This document shows positions 1 to 10,472 of a stretch of DNA of 64,000 bases, piece after piece. The stretch is taken from NCBI RefSeq assembly GCF_018835585.1, contig NZ_JAHGVE010000002.1, forward strand, positions 35,565 through 99,564. The letters are read 5' to 3'. A model generated the notes under the pieces. It was not told the origin of the DNA. It was given only the letters and a program-made list of their open reading frames with translations, and did no database searches. The first letter of the stretch is position 1. Each line of letters starts with the position of its first letter. The stretch is from Pelorhabdus rhamnosifermentans. Its GTDB lineage: Bacteria > Bacillota > Negativicutes > UMGS1260. The translations under genes and the position numbers were made by a program.

Positions 1-21
1 ATAATTGGGGAGGGGATAGTA

Positions 22-2022
22 TTGGGAAGAAAGTATGGGAATTTATTTGAACCTATGAAAATTGCTCGGTGTGAAATTAAAAACCGTTTTGCTATGGCTC
101 CCATGGGACCAGGAGGGCTTTGCGACGCTCAGGGAGGTTGGACTCAACGAGGAATCCAGTATTACACCGAACGAGCCAAGGGTGGAACTGGATTGATTAT
201 TACAGGGGTTACTTTCGTGGAAAACAAAGTGGAACTTCATCCAATGCCGGCTATGTGTTGCCCGACTTATAATCCTGTTCATTTTGCCAGAACATCTAAA
301 GAAATGACGGAAAGAGTCCATGCTTACCATGCCAAGATTTTTCTCCAGCTTTCGGGTGGTTTTGGCCGGGTGACAATTCCGACTAATTTGGGCGATGTTC
401 CGCCGGTAGCGCCGTCTGCTATTCCGCACCGGTGGTTGGATAGTATAATCTGCCGCGAATTAACTGTTGATGAAATCAAATATATTGTAAAGAAATTTGG
501 CGAATCTGCTGCTATTGCTAAACGGGCCGGTTTTGACGGCATTGAAATTCATGCAGTGCACGAAGGGTATCTTATTGATCAGTTTGCTATTTCTCTTTTT
601 AATCACAGAACGGATGAGTATGGTGGCAGTCTTGAAAACCGGCTGCGTTTTGCAATTGAAATATTACAGGAAATAAAAAGAACTTGCGGTCCTGAATACC
701 CGGTAATTTTACGGTATTCTCCCAAAAGCTTCATTAAAGATTTACGAGTTGGAGGATTGCCTGGTGAGACTTTTGTAGAAAAAGGCCGTGATATAGAAGA
801 AGGCATGGAAGCAATAAAAATATTAGAAAAGGCTGGATATGACGCTTTTGATGTAGACGTTGGATCGTATGACGCGTGGTATTGGAGTCATCCTCCAATG
901 TACCAGGATAAAGGTTTGTATCTGAAATACGCCGAAATGTGCAAAAACGCCGTTAGTAAGCCGATTATTACTGCCGGACGAATGGATAACCCAGACTTAG
1001 CAAGCAACGCGGTGGCAATGGGCATGACCGATATGGTCAGTTTAGGACGGCCTCTTTTAGCGGATCCTTTTATAGTAGAAAAAATAGCAAAAAACCAAAT
1101 ACAAAAAATTCGTCCATGCCTTTCTTGTCAGGAAGGCTGCATGGGTAGGTTGCAGGAATATTGTTCTTTGAGTTGTGCCGTCAATCCGGCTTGTGGGCGG
1201 GAAAATGAAATGCTCGTTGCGTCGGCATCTACTAAAAAGAGGATAGTTGTAGTTGGCGGCGGTATTGCAGGTTGTGAAGCTGCCCGCGTTTTAGCATTGA
1301 GAGGGCATGAGGTTTCTCTGTTTGAAAAAAGCCAAGAACTTGGCGGCAATTTAATTCCAGGTGGAGCGCCTGATTTTAAAGAGGACGACCATGCATTAGT
1401 AGCTTGGTACAAACAAGAGCTTGAAACGCTGAAGGTTAATATCCAATATAATATAGAAGTTACACCGGAAATGTTAAAGGGTGTTCAAACCGATGCTGTT
1501 ATTATTGCAACAGGATCGGTACCTAAAGTAATTGATTTAGGTAATCGAAATATTGTGTACACAGCGGAAGAGGTATTACTGGGCAAAAAGGATGCAGGAG
1601 AAAAAACGGTTATAATCGGCGGGGGATTAGTAGGCTGTGAACTCGCATTAATGCTTTCACGACGAGGTAAAAAGGTTACGATTATTGAAAGTATGCCTGA
1701 AATTCTAAATGCCGGGGCTCCTCTTTGTCATGCAAATAGTAGCATGCTGAAAGACCTTATGCCATTTAATCATATCGAAGTATGCACTATGACAAAAGTT
1801 TTAAAAGTAATAGATAAAAAAATCGTCATAACAAAAGAAGGTGTAGAAGAAGAATTGTCGGTTGATTCAGTTATTCTTGCAGTTGGATATAATTCAAACG
1901 ATTCCTTATATGAACAGATTAAAGACAGTGTCGATAATGTTTATTTATTAGGTGATGCACGGCAAGTTTCCAATATTATGTATGCAATATGGGATGCTTT
2001 TGAACTGAGTAGGACACTTTAA
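22..2022 (+). CDS. Old Yellow Enzyme-type NADH:flavin oxidoreductase with 4Fe-4S and FAD domains
   Basis: This 666-residue protein has the layout of the 2,4-dienoyl-CoA reductase / enoate reductase / BaiCD family. Residues about 1-345 form an FMN-binding TIM barrel. A 4Fe-4S site follows with Cys366, Cys369, Cys373 and Cys385 (C-x2-C-x3-C-x11-C). The C-terminal half has two dinucleotide-binding Gly-rich motifs (VVVGGGIAGCEAA near 410 and VIIGGGLVGCELA near 530) for FAD and NAD(P)H. Such enzymes reduce activated C=C bonds in the cytoplasm. The start is TTG behind a GGGGAGGGG ribosome site. The substrate cannot be read from sequence. It is separated from the nitrogenase genes by about 850 bp and its upstream context lies outside the window. 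It resembles the protein at 30610-32607 in layout. Confidence 0.85.
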   Translation: MGRKYGNLFEPMKIARCEIKNRFAMAPMGPGGLCDAQGGWTQRGIQYYTERAKGGTGLIITGVTFVENKVELHPMPAMCCPTYNPVHFARTSKEMTERVHAYHAKIFLQLSGGFGRVTIPTNLGDVPPVAPSAIPHRWLDSIICRELTVDEIKYIVKKFGESAAIAKRAGFDGIEIHAVHEGYLIDQFAISLFNHRTDEYGGSLENRLRFAIEILQEIKRTCGPEYPVILRYSPKSFIKDLRVGGLPGETFVEKGRDIEEGMEAIKILEKAGYDAFDVDVGSYDAWYWSHPPMYQDKGLYLKYAEMCKNAVSKPIITAGRMDNPDLASNAVAMGMTDMVSLGRPLLADPFIVEKIAKNQIQKIRPCLSCQEGCMGRLQEYCSLSCAVNPACGRENEMLVASASTKKRIVVVGGGIAGCEAARVLALRGHEVSLFEKSQELGGNLIPGGAPDFKEDDHALVAWYKQELETLKVNIQYNIEVTPEMLKGVQTDAVIIATGSVPKVIDLGNRNIVYTAEEVLLGKKDAGEKTVIIGGGLVGCELALMLSRRGKKVTIIESMPEILNAGAPLCHANSSMLKDLMPFNHIEVCTMTKVLKVIDKKIVITKEGVEEELSVDSVILAVGYNSNDSLYEQIKDSVDNVYLLGDARQVSNIMYAIWDAFELSRTL

Positions 2023-2519
2023 AATAAATGGAGTTTAAGAGTAATGTAATCATTAACTATTTTTGTTCTGGCTTTAATAATTAGGGCGAATTTAGCAAAA
2101 TCTGTTAGCTGAATATAACTACTACTTATTGACTATGTACTAAAAAAATATAGAAACGATTGATAGGGGCTGCATAGTAGCCTCTATGTACTTTAGAAAA
2201 TAGTATTCAAACACTCATCATAGAATGAGTGGAATAGATACATTGCATGTGAATTATAAGTTTGTAGAACCATTGATTTTACTGGCTCCAGACTTAGATT
2301 GGTTGAAAATGTCTGGAGCGAATTTCTAAAGCCGTGGGTCGTGTATTGACGATAATGCTTAGGCTGGAAATCTGCTAGTGAAGTCTTTCTAAACGAAGTG
2401 TCGCACTTGACTTGACAATCTACCGCAAACTAAAACAAACTAAAACTAATTAAAATGAAATTACTATTGATTTATGTTGATTTTAGTTAAGTGTAGATTG
2501 CTGATCTTTAAAAAATATA
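2023..2519. other. non-coding interval with several hairpins
   Basis: No convincing reading frame. Local inverted repeats are visible: ATAGGGGCT/AGCCTCTAT near 2162-2187, CACTCAT/ATGAGTG near 2212-2230, and GCTCCAGAC/GTCTGGAGC at about 2285-2320. AATCTAC (about 2417) can pair with GTAGATT (about 2493), enclosing a run of AACTAAAAC-like direct repeats. None has a good U-tract, so the 3' end of the preceding gene is unclear. Function not recognised. Confidence 0.4.
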
Positions 2520-2548
2520 TTGACTATGGTGTTGTTTTGGTATATATT
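2520..2548 (+). promoter_or_regulatory. sigma-A-like promoter of the nitrogenase leader
   Basis: TTGACT at 2520-2525 and TATATT at 2543-2548 are separated by 17 bp. It points toward the anf operon and would start transcription about 30 bases before a strong terminator, so the leader looks like an attenuation region. Not experimentally supported. Confidence 0.5.
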
Positions 2549-2584
2549 GTGTGTAAATAGTAATTTACGTAGATACAACGGGGT

Positions 2585-2622
2585 ATCAATTAGCCGTACG
2601 TGCGGTTAATTGATTTTTTTTA
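2585..2622 (+). terminator. intrinsic terminator or attenuator in the anf leader
   Basis: ATCAATTAGCCG (2585-2596) pairs perfectly with CGGTTAATTGAT (2603-2614) and is followed by a T-run. No gene ends just upstream. The arm GATAC..GGTATC (about 2572-2588) overlaps the left arm of the stem and could compete with it. It therefore looks more like a conditional attenuator than a 3' end. Confidence 0.65.
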
Positions 2623-2647
2623 TTTTCTTTTAAATATTCAGTAAAAA

Positions 2648-2736
2648 AAGCTTGATAGATACCACAAATATCTATCAAGCTTAGTAACGAAAAAATATTT
2701 TTCTTCCGGTGGCGCTAGGTTTATTTAGTTTATCCA
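2648..2736 (+). ncRNA. candidate structured RNA module, copy 1
   Basis: A perfect 14-bp stem (2648-2661 with 2669-2682) closes the 7-nt loop CCACAAA. About 26 nt later comes GTGGC (2709-2713) inside a conserved block, TTCCGGTGGCGCTAGG followed by TTTATTTAGTTTATCCA. The loop CCAC can pair with GTGG to make a pseudoknot. The same loop, the same downstream block and the same possible pairing recur in copy 2 at 2827-2906, with a completely different but still perfect stem. That is the pattern of a selected RNA fold. I cannot match it to a riboswitch class I know. Confidence 0.55.
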
Positions 2737-2783
2737 TTTACGGCTTATCGGGGACTGAAAAATTTGGCATATGCCGATATTTT

Positions 2784-2794
2784 AAGGAGGTGAT
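2784..2794 (+). promoter_or_regulatory. orphan extended Shine-Dalgarno sequence
   Basis: AAGGAGGTGAT is an essentially full complement of the 16S rRNA 3' end, yet no gene follows. The first start at workable spacing is GTG at 2803, which reads GTG-GTT-TAA. It sits between the two RNA modules and could serve a minimal leader ORF or ribosome-dependent regulation. Confidence 0.4.
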
Positions 2795-2826
2795 TCTATC
2801 GAGTGGTTTAAGCATAACATGATAAA

Positions 2827-2906
2827 ACTTCATGGGTACCACAAATACCCATGAAGTAGAGGCAAATTTTTATTCCCAGTGGCACTAGGTCTATTCAATT
2901 TACCCA
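2827..2906 (+). ncRNA. candidate structured RNA module, copy 2
   Basis: A perfect 12-bp stem (2827-2838 with 2846-2857) closes the loop CCACAAA, identical to copy 1. GTGGC at 2879-2883 lies in TTCCCAGTGGCACTAGG followed by TCTATTCAATTTACCCA, which matches the block of copy 1 apart from several mostly transition changes. Loop CCAC can again pair with GTGG. The module ends about 60 bases before the first small ORF, so it lies in its 5' leader. Confidence 0.55.
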
Positions 2907-2968
2907 ATTTATATTATAACAAGTTGGTTGTCTTTTTTCAAGAAAAAAACAGGGAGGAAAATAGTCTT

Positions 2969-3199
2969 ATGGAAGAAGAGGCCTTGCCAGTAGGCAGCCC
3001 GGATATGATGAATGGTTACGGATCTGTCGGACATGACGTTATTGCAACTAACAAGGTTATGGCTCCTAAATTAAGCAGTGTTTGTAAAGCGGATTTAATT
3101 TCCTTGTCAAATGAAAAAGAAATCAAGAAATCAGAAGCCTTAATTGATGGTTTTCTAAAAGGCGAAATGACGGTGAGTTACTCTCAATGTATGGATTAG
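2969..3199 (+). CDS. small protein of unknown function at the head of the anf operon
   Basis: A 76-residue product, ATG start, with GGGAGG at 2952-2957 about 11 nt upstream. An in-frame GTG at 2879 exists but lies inside the RNA module, so I reject it. The protein is soluble, with no signal peptide or membrane segment. It has two Cys (in the segment SSVCKAD and near the C-terminus in SYSQCMD) and a charged helix-like stretch (NEKEIKKSEALIDGFLKGE). It is co-directional with nifI1, about 70 bp away. I do not recognise the family. It could be a regulatory or accessory peptide of the alternative nitrogenase, or the tail of a degraded gene. Confidence 0.5.
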   Translation: MEEEALPVGSPDMMNGYGSVGHDVIATNKVMAPKLSSVCKADLISLSNEKEIKKSEALIDGFLKGEMTVSYSQCMD

Positions 3200-3270
3200 C
3201 CAGCTGGTGATTGCAGGATTCTCATTGGATAGGTGCTGTTATGTTTATAACAAAAATAAAGGAGTAGATT

Positions 3271-3600
3271 ATGATGATATTGGTTAAAGCCATTGTTCGA
3301 CCTGAAAAAAAGGATGAACTTCTTGCGGGATTGTCGAATGCTGGATTTCACGCTGCTACTGTCCTTGATGTCGTAGGGCGCGGGAAACAAATGGGAATTA
3401 AAGTTGGCGGTGTTGTGTACGATGAAATTCCAAAGTCTTTGATTATGATGGTAGCTTCGGCTGACGATAAAGACAATATTGTGAAAGTCATTCTTAAACA
3501 TGCCAAAAGCGGTGATACCGGTGCCTTTGGTGATGGAAAGATTTTTATCAGTCCGGTTGAAGCAGTATACACTATTTCTAGTGGCGCTACAGGTTTGTGA
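3271..3600 (+). CDS. nifI1: nitrogenase-associated PII protein NifI1
   Basis: A 109-residue PII-family protein with the conserved C-terminal GDGKIFISP turn. It lacks the standard GlnB T-loop. NifI1 and NifI2 form a complex that in archaea and anaerobic bacteria binds the nitrogenase component and switches it off in response to ammonium, sensing 2-oxoglutarate and adenine nucleotides. AAAGGAG precedes the ATG. The next gene is nifI2, 13 bp downstream. Position directly before anfH suggests post-translational control of the Fe-only enzyme. Confidence 0.9.
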   Translation: MMILVKAIVRPEKKDELLAGLSNAGFHAATVLDVVGRGKQMGIKVGGVVYDEIPKSLIMMVASADDKDNIVKVILKHAKSGDTGAFGDGKIFISPVEAVYTISSGATGL

Positions 3601-3613
3601 GGGGGAAGCGACT

Positions 3614-4021
3614 ATGAAAGAAATCATTGCCGTAGTCAGGATGAATAAAGTGAGCGATACAAAGCGGGCTTTGGTGGAAAGCGGAGTGGCTGGATTTACC
3701 GCCACTAAAGTAATGGGACGCGGTAGGCTGGTTCAGGATTTGTCGCTTATTGCCGAACGTCGGAAAACTTTATTGGCCATGACGAACGAGAACGATGCTA
3801 AGACTGAAAAATTGGTTACTCAATTTTTGGATGGTACACGATTTTTCCCTCGCCGTATGTTCAATATTTTGGCACATGATGATGAAGTGCCTAAAATTAT
3901 CGAATCCATTATCAACGCAAACCGGACAGATAATCATGTCGGTGACGGCAAAATATTTGTCTTGCCGGTTTCGGATGCGATTCGTGTCAGAACAGGTGAA
4001 ACAGGCGACGCGGCCATATGA
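3614..4021 (+). CDS. nifI2: nitrogenase-associated PII protein NifI2
   Basis: A 135-residue PII-family protein. The start is ATG at 3614, behind a GAGGGGG site. It carries the longer NifI2-type T-loop region (about residues 38-75, RGRLVQDLSLIAERRKT), then VGDGKIFVLPVSDAIRVRTG, the PII C-terminal signature. It should act with NifI1 as the ammonium switch on the nitrogenase. About 180 bp separate it from anfH, and I see only weak inverted repeats there. Confidence 0.9.
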   Translation: MKEIIAVVRMNKVSDTKRALVESGVAGFTATKVMGRGRLVQDLSLIAERRKTLLAMTNENDAKTEKLVTQFLDGTRFFPRRMFNILAHDDEVPKIIESIINANRTDNHVGDGKIFVLPVSDAIRVRTGETGDAAI

Positions 4022-4172
4022 TCGGCAGAATGAATGCGATATAAAGATACCGTTATATGATCTAAATGATCGTAATGATTTAATGTATTTTTGGATGCGA
4101 TGTAAAAAGAAAGTTATTTTACGTAAAAAGTTATTCACTGTAAATAATTTACGGCCGTAGCGCCGACTGTAA

Positions 4173-5030
<858 letters not shown>

Positions 5031-5091
5031 AAATCACACCGTCGTCCGATAGGTGAAGGATCATGCTGTTCATTAAAGGAGGAACGAATAA

Positions 5092-6660
<1,569 letters not shown>

Positions 6661-6677
6661 TGGAGGTAATGCTAGCT

Positions 6678-7028
6678 ATGGAGGATATGATGAAAGACCA
6701 GATTGAACAATTGGTGAATTATATTATGAAGAATTGTCTGTGGCAGTTTAATTCTCGTGCCTGGGACAGAGAAAAACAGAATGAAGGAATACTGACTAAA
6801 ACTACGCAGTTATTATGCGATGAACCTGCTGAACATGAGACTCCTGTTGACAGGTACTATTGGGCGGAAGCCAAGTGCCTGACAGAAGGTTTCCAAAGCC
6901 AGTATTTGTGGCTGGCTGCGCTGGACAAAATGGAGATTAAGGCGCTCATGCAAGGACTTAAAGACCGCATAGACTATTTAACCATTACAGGATCGCTGAA
7001 TGCTGAGCTTAAGGACCCAAACTATTAA
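6678..7028 (+). CDS. anfG: Fe-only nitrogenase delta subunit AnfG
   Basis: 116 residues from ATG 6678. This start has the GGAGGT site (6662-6667) at about 10 nt. An earlier in-frame ATG at 6660 overlaps the anfD stop and lies before the site. The core YIMKNCLWQF, the RAWDREKQNEGIL segment and the LMQGLKDRIDYLTITGSLN tail match AnfG/VnfG delta subunits, which exist only in alternative nitrogenases. Its presence excludes a molybdenum NifDK set. It lies between anfD and anfK as in the classical anfHDGK order. Confidence 0.94.
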   Translation: MEDMMKDQIEQLVNYIMKNCLWQFNSRAWDREKQNEGILTKTTQLLCDEPAEHETPVDRYYWAEAKCLTEGFQSQYLWLAALDKMEIKALMQGLKDRIDYLTITGSLNAELKDPNY

Positions 7029-7096
7029 ACAGTAAAGCTATGAGCTGGTCAGGACTGCGGACGCTAAGCAAAACCAATTGAAAAAGGAGCCATGTT

Positions 7097-8485
7097 ATGT
7101 CTTGTGAAGTGAAAGAAAAGGAACGTGCCGGTATTATCAACCCGATATTTACCTGCCAGCCTGCGGGCGCGCAGTTTGCTAGCATCGGAATCAAAGAGTG
7201 TATTGGAATTGTTCATGGCGGACAGGGTTGTGTCATGTTTGTTCGTTTGCTGTTCTCCCAACATTTTAAAGAGAGTTTCGAACTGGCGTCTTCTTCTGTG
7301 CATGAGGATGGCGCGGTGTTCGGCGCTGTTCATCGCGTGGAAGAAGCAGTCGATGTCCTTTTGATGCGGTATCCTCATGTAAAAGTGATTCCGATTATTA
7401 CAACTTGTTCGACCGAGGTTATCGGCGATGATGTCGACGGTGCCGTTATAAAACTCAATGAAGGCCTGCTGCAAGAAAAATATCCCGGCAGGGAAGTCCA
7501 CCTGATTCCTATTCATACTCCCAGTTTTAAGGGCAGCCAGGTCACTGGCTATGATGTGGCAGTGAAGGATATTGTTAGTTATTTTGCGAAAAAAAGCGAA
7601 CCCAATGGCAAGCTTAATTTAATTACGGGCTGGGTTAATCCGGGTGACGTAACGGCCCTTAAACATCTCCTGGCGGAAATTCAAGTGGATGCGACGGTAC
7701 TGTTCGAAATTGAAAGCTTTGATTCTCCCTTGATGCCTGATGGCAGTTCCGTTTCCCATGGCAATACGACCATCGAGGATCTGATAGGGACGGCGAATGC
7801 GCTGGGTACAATCGCGCTGAACAGATATGAAGGCGGAAAAGCGGCTCAATATCTTCAAAATGAATTTGACATTCCCACAATCATTGGACCGACTCCCATT
7901 GGTATTCGCAACACCGATACATTTTTGCAGAACGTGAAAAAGTTGACAGGCAAGGCCATTCCTGAGTCACTTGTCCGCGAACGCGGCATTGCCATTGATG
8001 CTCTGACTGATTTGACGCATATGTTTTTCGCCGAAAAGAAAGTCGCCATTTACGGGAACCCCGATCTTGTAATCGGTTTGGCGGAATTCTGTCTGGATCT
8101 GGAAATGAAGCCGATGCTGCTGCTGCTTGGTGATGACAACAAGACCTATCCGGATGATCCGCGTATTAAGGAGCTTCAGAAGAATGTCGATTACGGCATG
8201 GAGATTATTACCAATGCCGATTTATGGGAACTGGAAAATCGGATTAAGAACGGGGGGCTTGAACTGGATCTTATTCTGGGACATTCCAAAGGGCGGTTTA
8301 TTTCCATTGAATATAATATCCCCATGGTACGCGTAGGATTTCCCACTTATGACCGTGCTGGACTGTATCGCCACCCTATTGTTGGTTATGCCGGTGCTAC
8401 GTGGCTGGCTGAAGAGATGGCGAACACGCTGTTTACCGACATGGAGTATAAGAAGAATAAGGAATGGATTCTGAATGTTTGGTAA
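7097..8485 (+). CDS. anfK: Fe-only nitrogenase beta subunit AnfK
   Basis: 462 residues, with P-cluster cysteines visible as Cys20 ([12 protein letters not shown]), Cys45 (HGGQGCVMF) and Cys104 ([13 protein letters not shown]). It pairs with AnfD around the P-cluster in the dinitrogenase. An AAAAAGGAG site precedes the ATG. An out-of-frame ATG at 7092 is ignored. The short N-terminus, lacking the NifK-specific extension, fits the alternative enzyme. Confidence 0.95.
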   Translation: MSCEVKEKERAGIINPIFTCQPAGAQFASIGIKECIGIVHGGQGCVMFVRLLFSQHFKESFELASSSVHEDGAVFGAVHRVEEAVDVLLMRYPHVKVIPIITTCSTEVIGDDVDGAVIKLNEGLLQEKYPGREVHLIPIHTPSFKGSQVTGYDVAVKDIVSYFAKKSEPNGKLNLITGWVNPGDVTALKHLLAEIQVDATVLFEIESFDSPLMPDGSSVSHGNTTIEDLIGTANALGTIALNRYEGGKAAQYLQNEFDIPTIIGPTPIGIRNTDTFLQNVKKLTGKAIPESLVRERGIAIDALTDLTHMFFAEKKVAIYGNPDLVIGLAEFCLDLEMKPMLLLLGDDNKTYPDDPRIKELQKNVDYGMEIITNADLWELENRIKNGGLELDLILGHSKGRFISIEYNIPMVRVGFPTYDRAGLYRHPIVGYAGATWLAEEMANTLFTDMEYKKNKEWILNVW

Positions 8486-8549
8486 GACATATTAATATTC
8501 ATTAGACTCCAAGTAGTCAAGGATCATAAGATGTGATGGTGATTGATTC

Positions 8550-8591
8550 GATTCTGCCAGTTCCTGATGATTTTCAGGTTCTGGCAGAATC
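8550..8591 (+). repeat. long hairpin between anfK and the next gene
   Basis: GATTCTGCCAG (8550-8560) pairs perfectly with CTGGCAGAATC (8581-8591), and CCTGA with TCAGG inside. No U-tract follows, so it is more likely an mRNA-stabilising or processing hairpin than a full terminator. It could set the structural genes at higher level than the downstream genes. Confidence 0.6.
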
Positions 8592-8614
8592 AATATTAAA
8601 AAGAGGATGAAACA

Positions 8615-9040
8615 ATGGATGAAATCGATCTTGAAAGGATAGAAGACTTTGAAGAAGATTACCGGAGTGCGCAGGCGTACCATAACAGGGCCGAGCAGTT
8701 TTTAGATGAAGGACAATGTTCCAGTGTAGTGTTCAATGTCGCTTCCGTTGCTCTTGAACGTTATTTGGTTGCCTTATGTGAGTTATACGATACAGAACCG
8801 ATGAATCACAATTATGTCTGCCTCATGAACGCTGTGGAAGAAATTGTTGATGTTTCTCCGGCGTTAAATGCAGAAATAAGATCACTTGACTTAATATTTG
8901 GTATCTGCTCACTGGAAAATTATCATCACGGGATTCCTGAGCCAACGGACTCACATCGGGTTCTCTCAATGTGTCGTGAAATTCGGCAATTATTTGATCC
9001 GGTAAAAATTGCATCTGTGAGGGGTGCGTTTCGTTTCTAG
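8615..9040 (+). CDS. HEPN-like helical protein within the anf operon
   Basis: 141 residues, AGAGG before the ATG. It looks all-helical and acidic at the N-terminus. The pattern of a two-helix unit with FNVASVALERYLVALCELY, then an N-H-N segment and a later YHHG, resembles HEPN-domain proteins (helical, often nucleotide- or RNA-related). A canonical R-x4-6-H nuclease motif is not evident. It occupies the place where anfO/anfR sit in Azotobacter but does not resemble AnfO as I recall it. Role in nitrogen fixation is inferred only from position. Confidence 0.55.
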   Translation: MDEIDLERIEDFEEDYRSAQAYHNRAEQFLDEGQCSSVVFNVASVALERYLVALCELYDTEPMNHNYVCLMNAVEEIVDVSPALNAEIRSLDLIFGICSLENYHHGIPEPTDSHRVLSMCREIRQLFDPVKIASVRGAFRF

Positions 9041-9081
9041 AACATGGATGGACAATAGTACGTAAAGGGGTTGAATGAAAA

Positions 9082-10377
9082 ATGGAAAATGCCTGTTCTA
9101 AGAATGCCGCATTTCTTATGTCGGAAGAATTAGCAAAAATGACTGCCAGGCATCCCTGCTATTCATTGGATGCCCATCACCAGTTTGCCAGAATGCATTT
9201 GCCTGTGGCGCCGGTTTGCAATATTAGCTGTAACTATTGCCATCGAAAATATGACTGTGTGAATGAAAGCCGTCCTGGTGTGACAAGTGAAGTATTGACA
9301 CCTGAAATAAGTCTGACAAAGTTTATCCGGGTAAAAGAAGAAATGCCTCATTTGAGTGTTGTCGGGATTGCTGGTCCTGGTGATGCCTTGGCGAATTGGG
9401 ATGTTGTAAAAAGAAGTATCAAGTTAATTAAGGCTGAATCGCCGGATATGATATTTTGCTTATCCACGAATGGTTTGATGCTTCCTCATTATGGCCAGGA
9501 TATTATTGACTTGGGTATTAAGCATGTAACAGTTACTGTAAACTGTTTGGAACCTGCCATAGGAGCAAAAATCTATCATCATATCCATTATCGGGGTAAG
9601 TATTATGTGGGAGAAAATGCGGCTGAAATCTTAATTCACAACCAGATGGAGGGAATTAATATTTTAGTTGATCATGGCATTCTGGTAAAAGTCAATATTG
9701 TTATGATTAAGGATATTAATGTTGAACATATACCGGAAGTAGTAAAAAAAGTAAAGAACCTGGGGGCTCTAATGACAAATATTATGCCGCTTATTCCGGC
9801 GCCGGGCAGTGTATTCCAGAACTTCCCGCAAACCAGTATGAAAGAAGTGAATGCCCTGCGGGATTTGTGCCAGACAGACATTTCCCAAATGCGTCACTGT
9901 CAGCAATGCCGGGCGGATGCCATCGGACTTTTGTCAGAAGATCAATCGTATAAGTTCCGTCATGTCAAAGCGGATACGGTCAAGAAATGTAAATTCCGGG
10001 CCAGGTTCTATAAAGTAGCTGTGACCTCCAAACATAAGCAACTAGTGGATCTGCATTATGGTCATGCCGAAGAGTTTCATATTTATGAAACGGATGGCGT
10101 GGATATTCGGTTTATTGAGACGCGGGCTACCTCAAAATATTGCCTGGGCAGGGTAAACTGTGATGAGACGGAAGAAATCAAGGATGCTGTGATTCAGGGG
10201 ATCACAGACTGTGATGCCGTATTGACCATGCGGATTGGTTATGAGGCGCAGCAGCGGTTAAGGGAACAGGGAATCTCTGCTGTAGAATCTTGTGCCAGCG
10301 TTGAAGAAGGCTTATTTCATGTTTTTCATCAATTACGTCATGAGGCGGACCCGAGTGCTGCATTAGATGTCATCTAG
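9082..10377 (+). CDS. nifB: nitrogenase cofactor biosynthesis radical SAM protein NifB with NifX-like tail
   Basis: 431 residues. The radical-SAM cluster motif is Cys46-x3-Cys50-x2-Cys53 in VCNISCNYCHRKYDC. The barrel spans about residues 35-290, with GPGDALAN and CLSTNGLMLP strands typical of NifB. Residues about 305-431 form the NifX/NafY-like cofactor-carrier domain (HYGHAEEFHIYE). NifB fuses two 4Fe-4S clusters with a carbide to make NifB-co, the precursor of all nitrogenase cofactors. Placed in the anf cluster, with no nifEN here, it probably supplies FeFe-co directly. Confidence 0.95.
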   Translation: MENACSKNAAFLMSEELAKMTARHPCYSLDAHHQFARMHLPVAPVCNISCNYCHRKYDCVNESRPGVTSEVLTPEISLTKFIRVKEEMPHLSVVGIAGPGDALANWDVVKRSIKLIKAESPDMIFCLSTNGLMLPHYGQDIIDLGIKHVTVTVNCLEPAIGAKIYHHIHYRGKYYVGENAAEILIHNQMEGINILVDHGILVKVNIVMIKDINVEHIPEVVKKVKNLGALMTNIMPLIPAPGSVFQNFPQTSMKEVNALRDLCQTDISQMRHCQQCRADAIGLLSEDQSYKFRHVKADTVKKCKFRARFYKVAVTSKHKQLVDLHYGHAEEFHIYETDGVDIRFIETRATSKYCLGRVNCDETEEIKDAVIQGITDCDAVLTMRIGYEAQQRLREQGISAVESCASVEEGLFHVFHQLRHEADPSAALDVI

Positions 10378-10472
10378 GGTGTGGTGAGAGGTCGGCAAAA
10401 GATGTAGCAGGTTCTTGAGTCATTGAGAAAATGAACAGATTAAAATTAGTTATGAAAGGACAGAAAAAAGAG

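Noticed and set aside
2648..2860. Peptide similarity KLxxYHKY encoded by both hairpins
   Set aside because: Copy 1 has a stop two codons before it and no start, so the shared residues simply reflect the conserved RNA loop.
2879..2968. N-terminal extension of the small protein from GTG 2879
   Set aside because: It lies inside the second RNA module and has no ribosome site; ATG 2969 has GGGAGG at fair spacing.
10431..10472. Longer N-terminus of the amidotransferase
   Set aside because: Poor ribosome site and not part of the family fold; ATG 10473 matches the usual start, though the spacing is long and ATG 10452 is not excluded.
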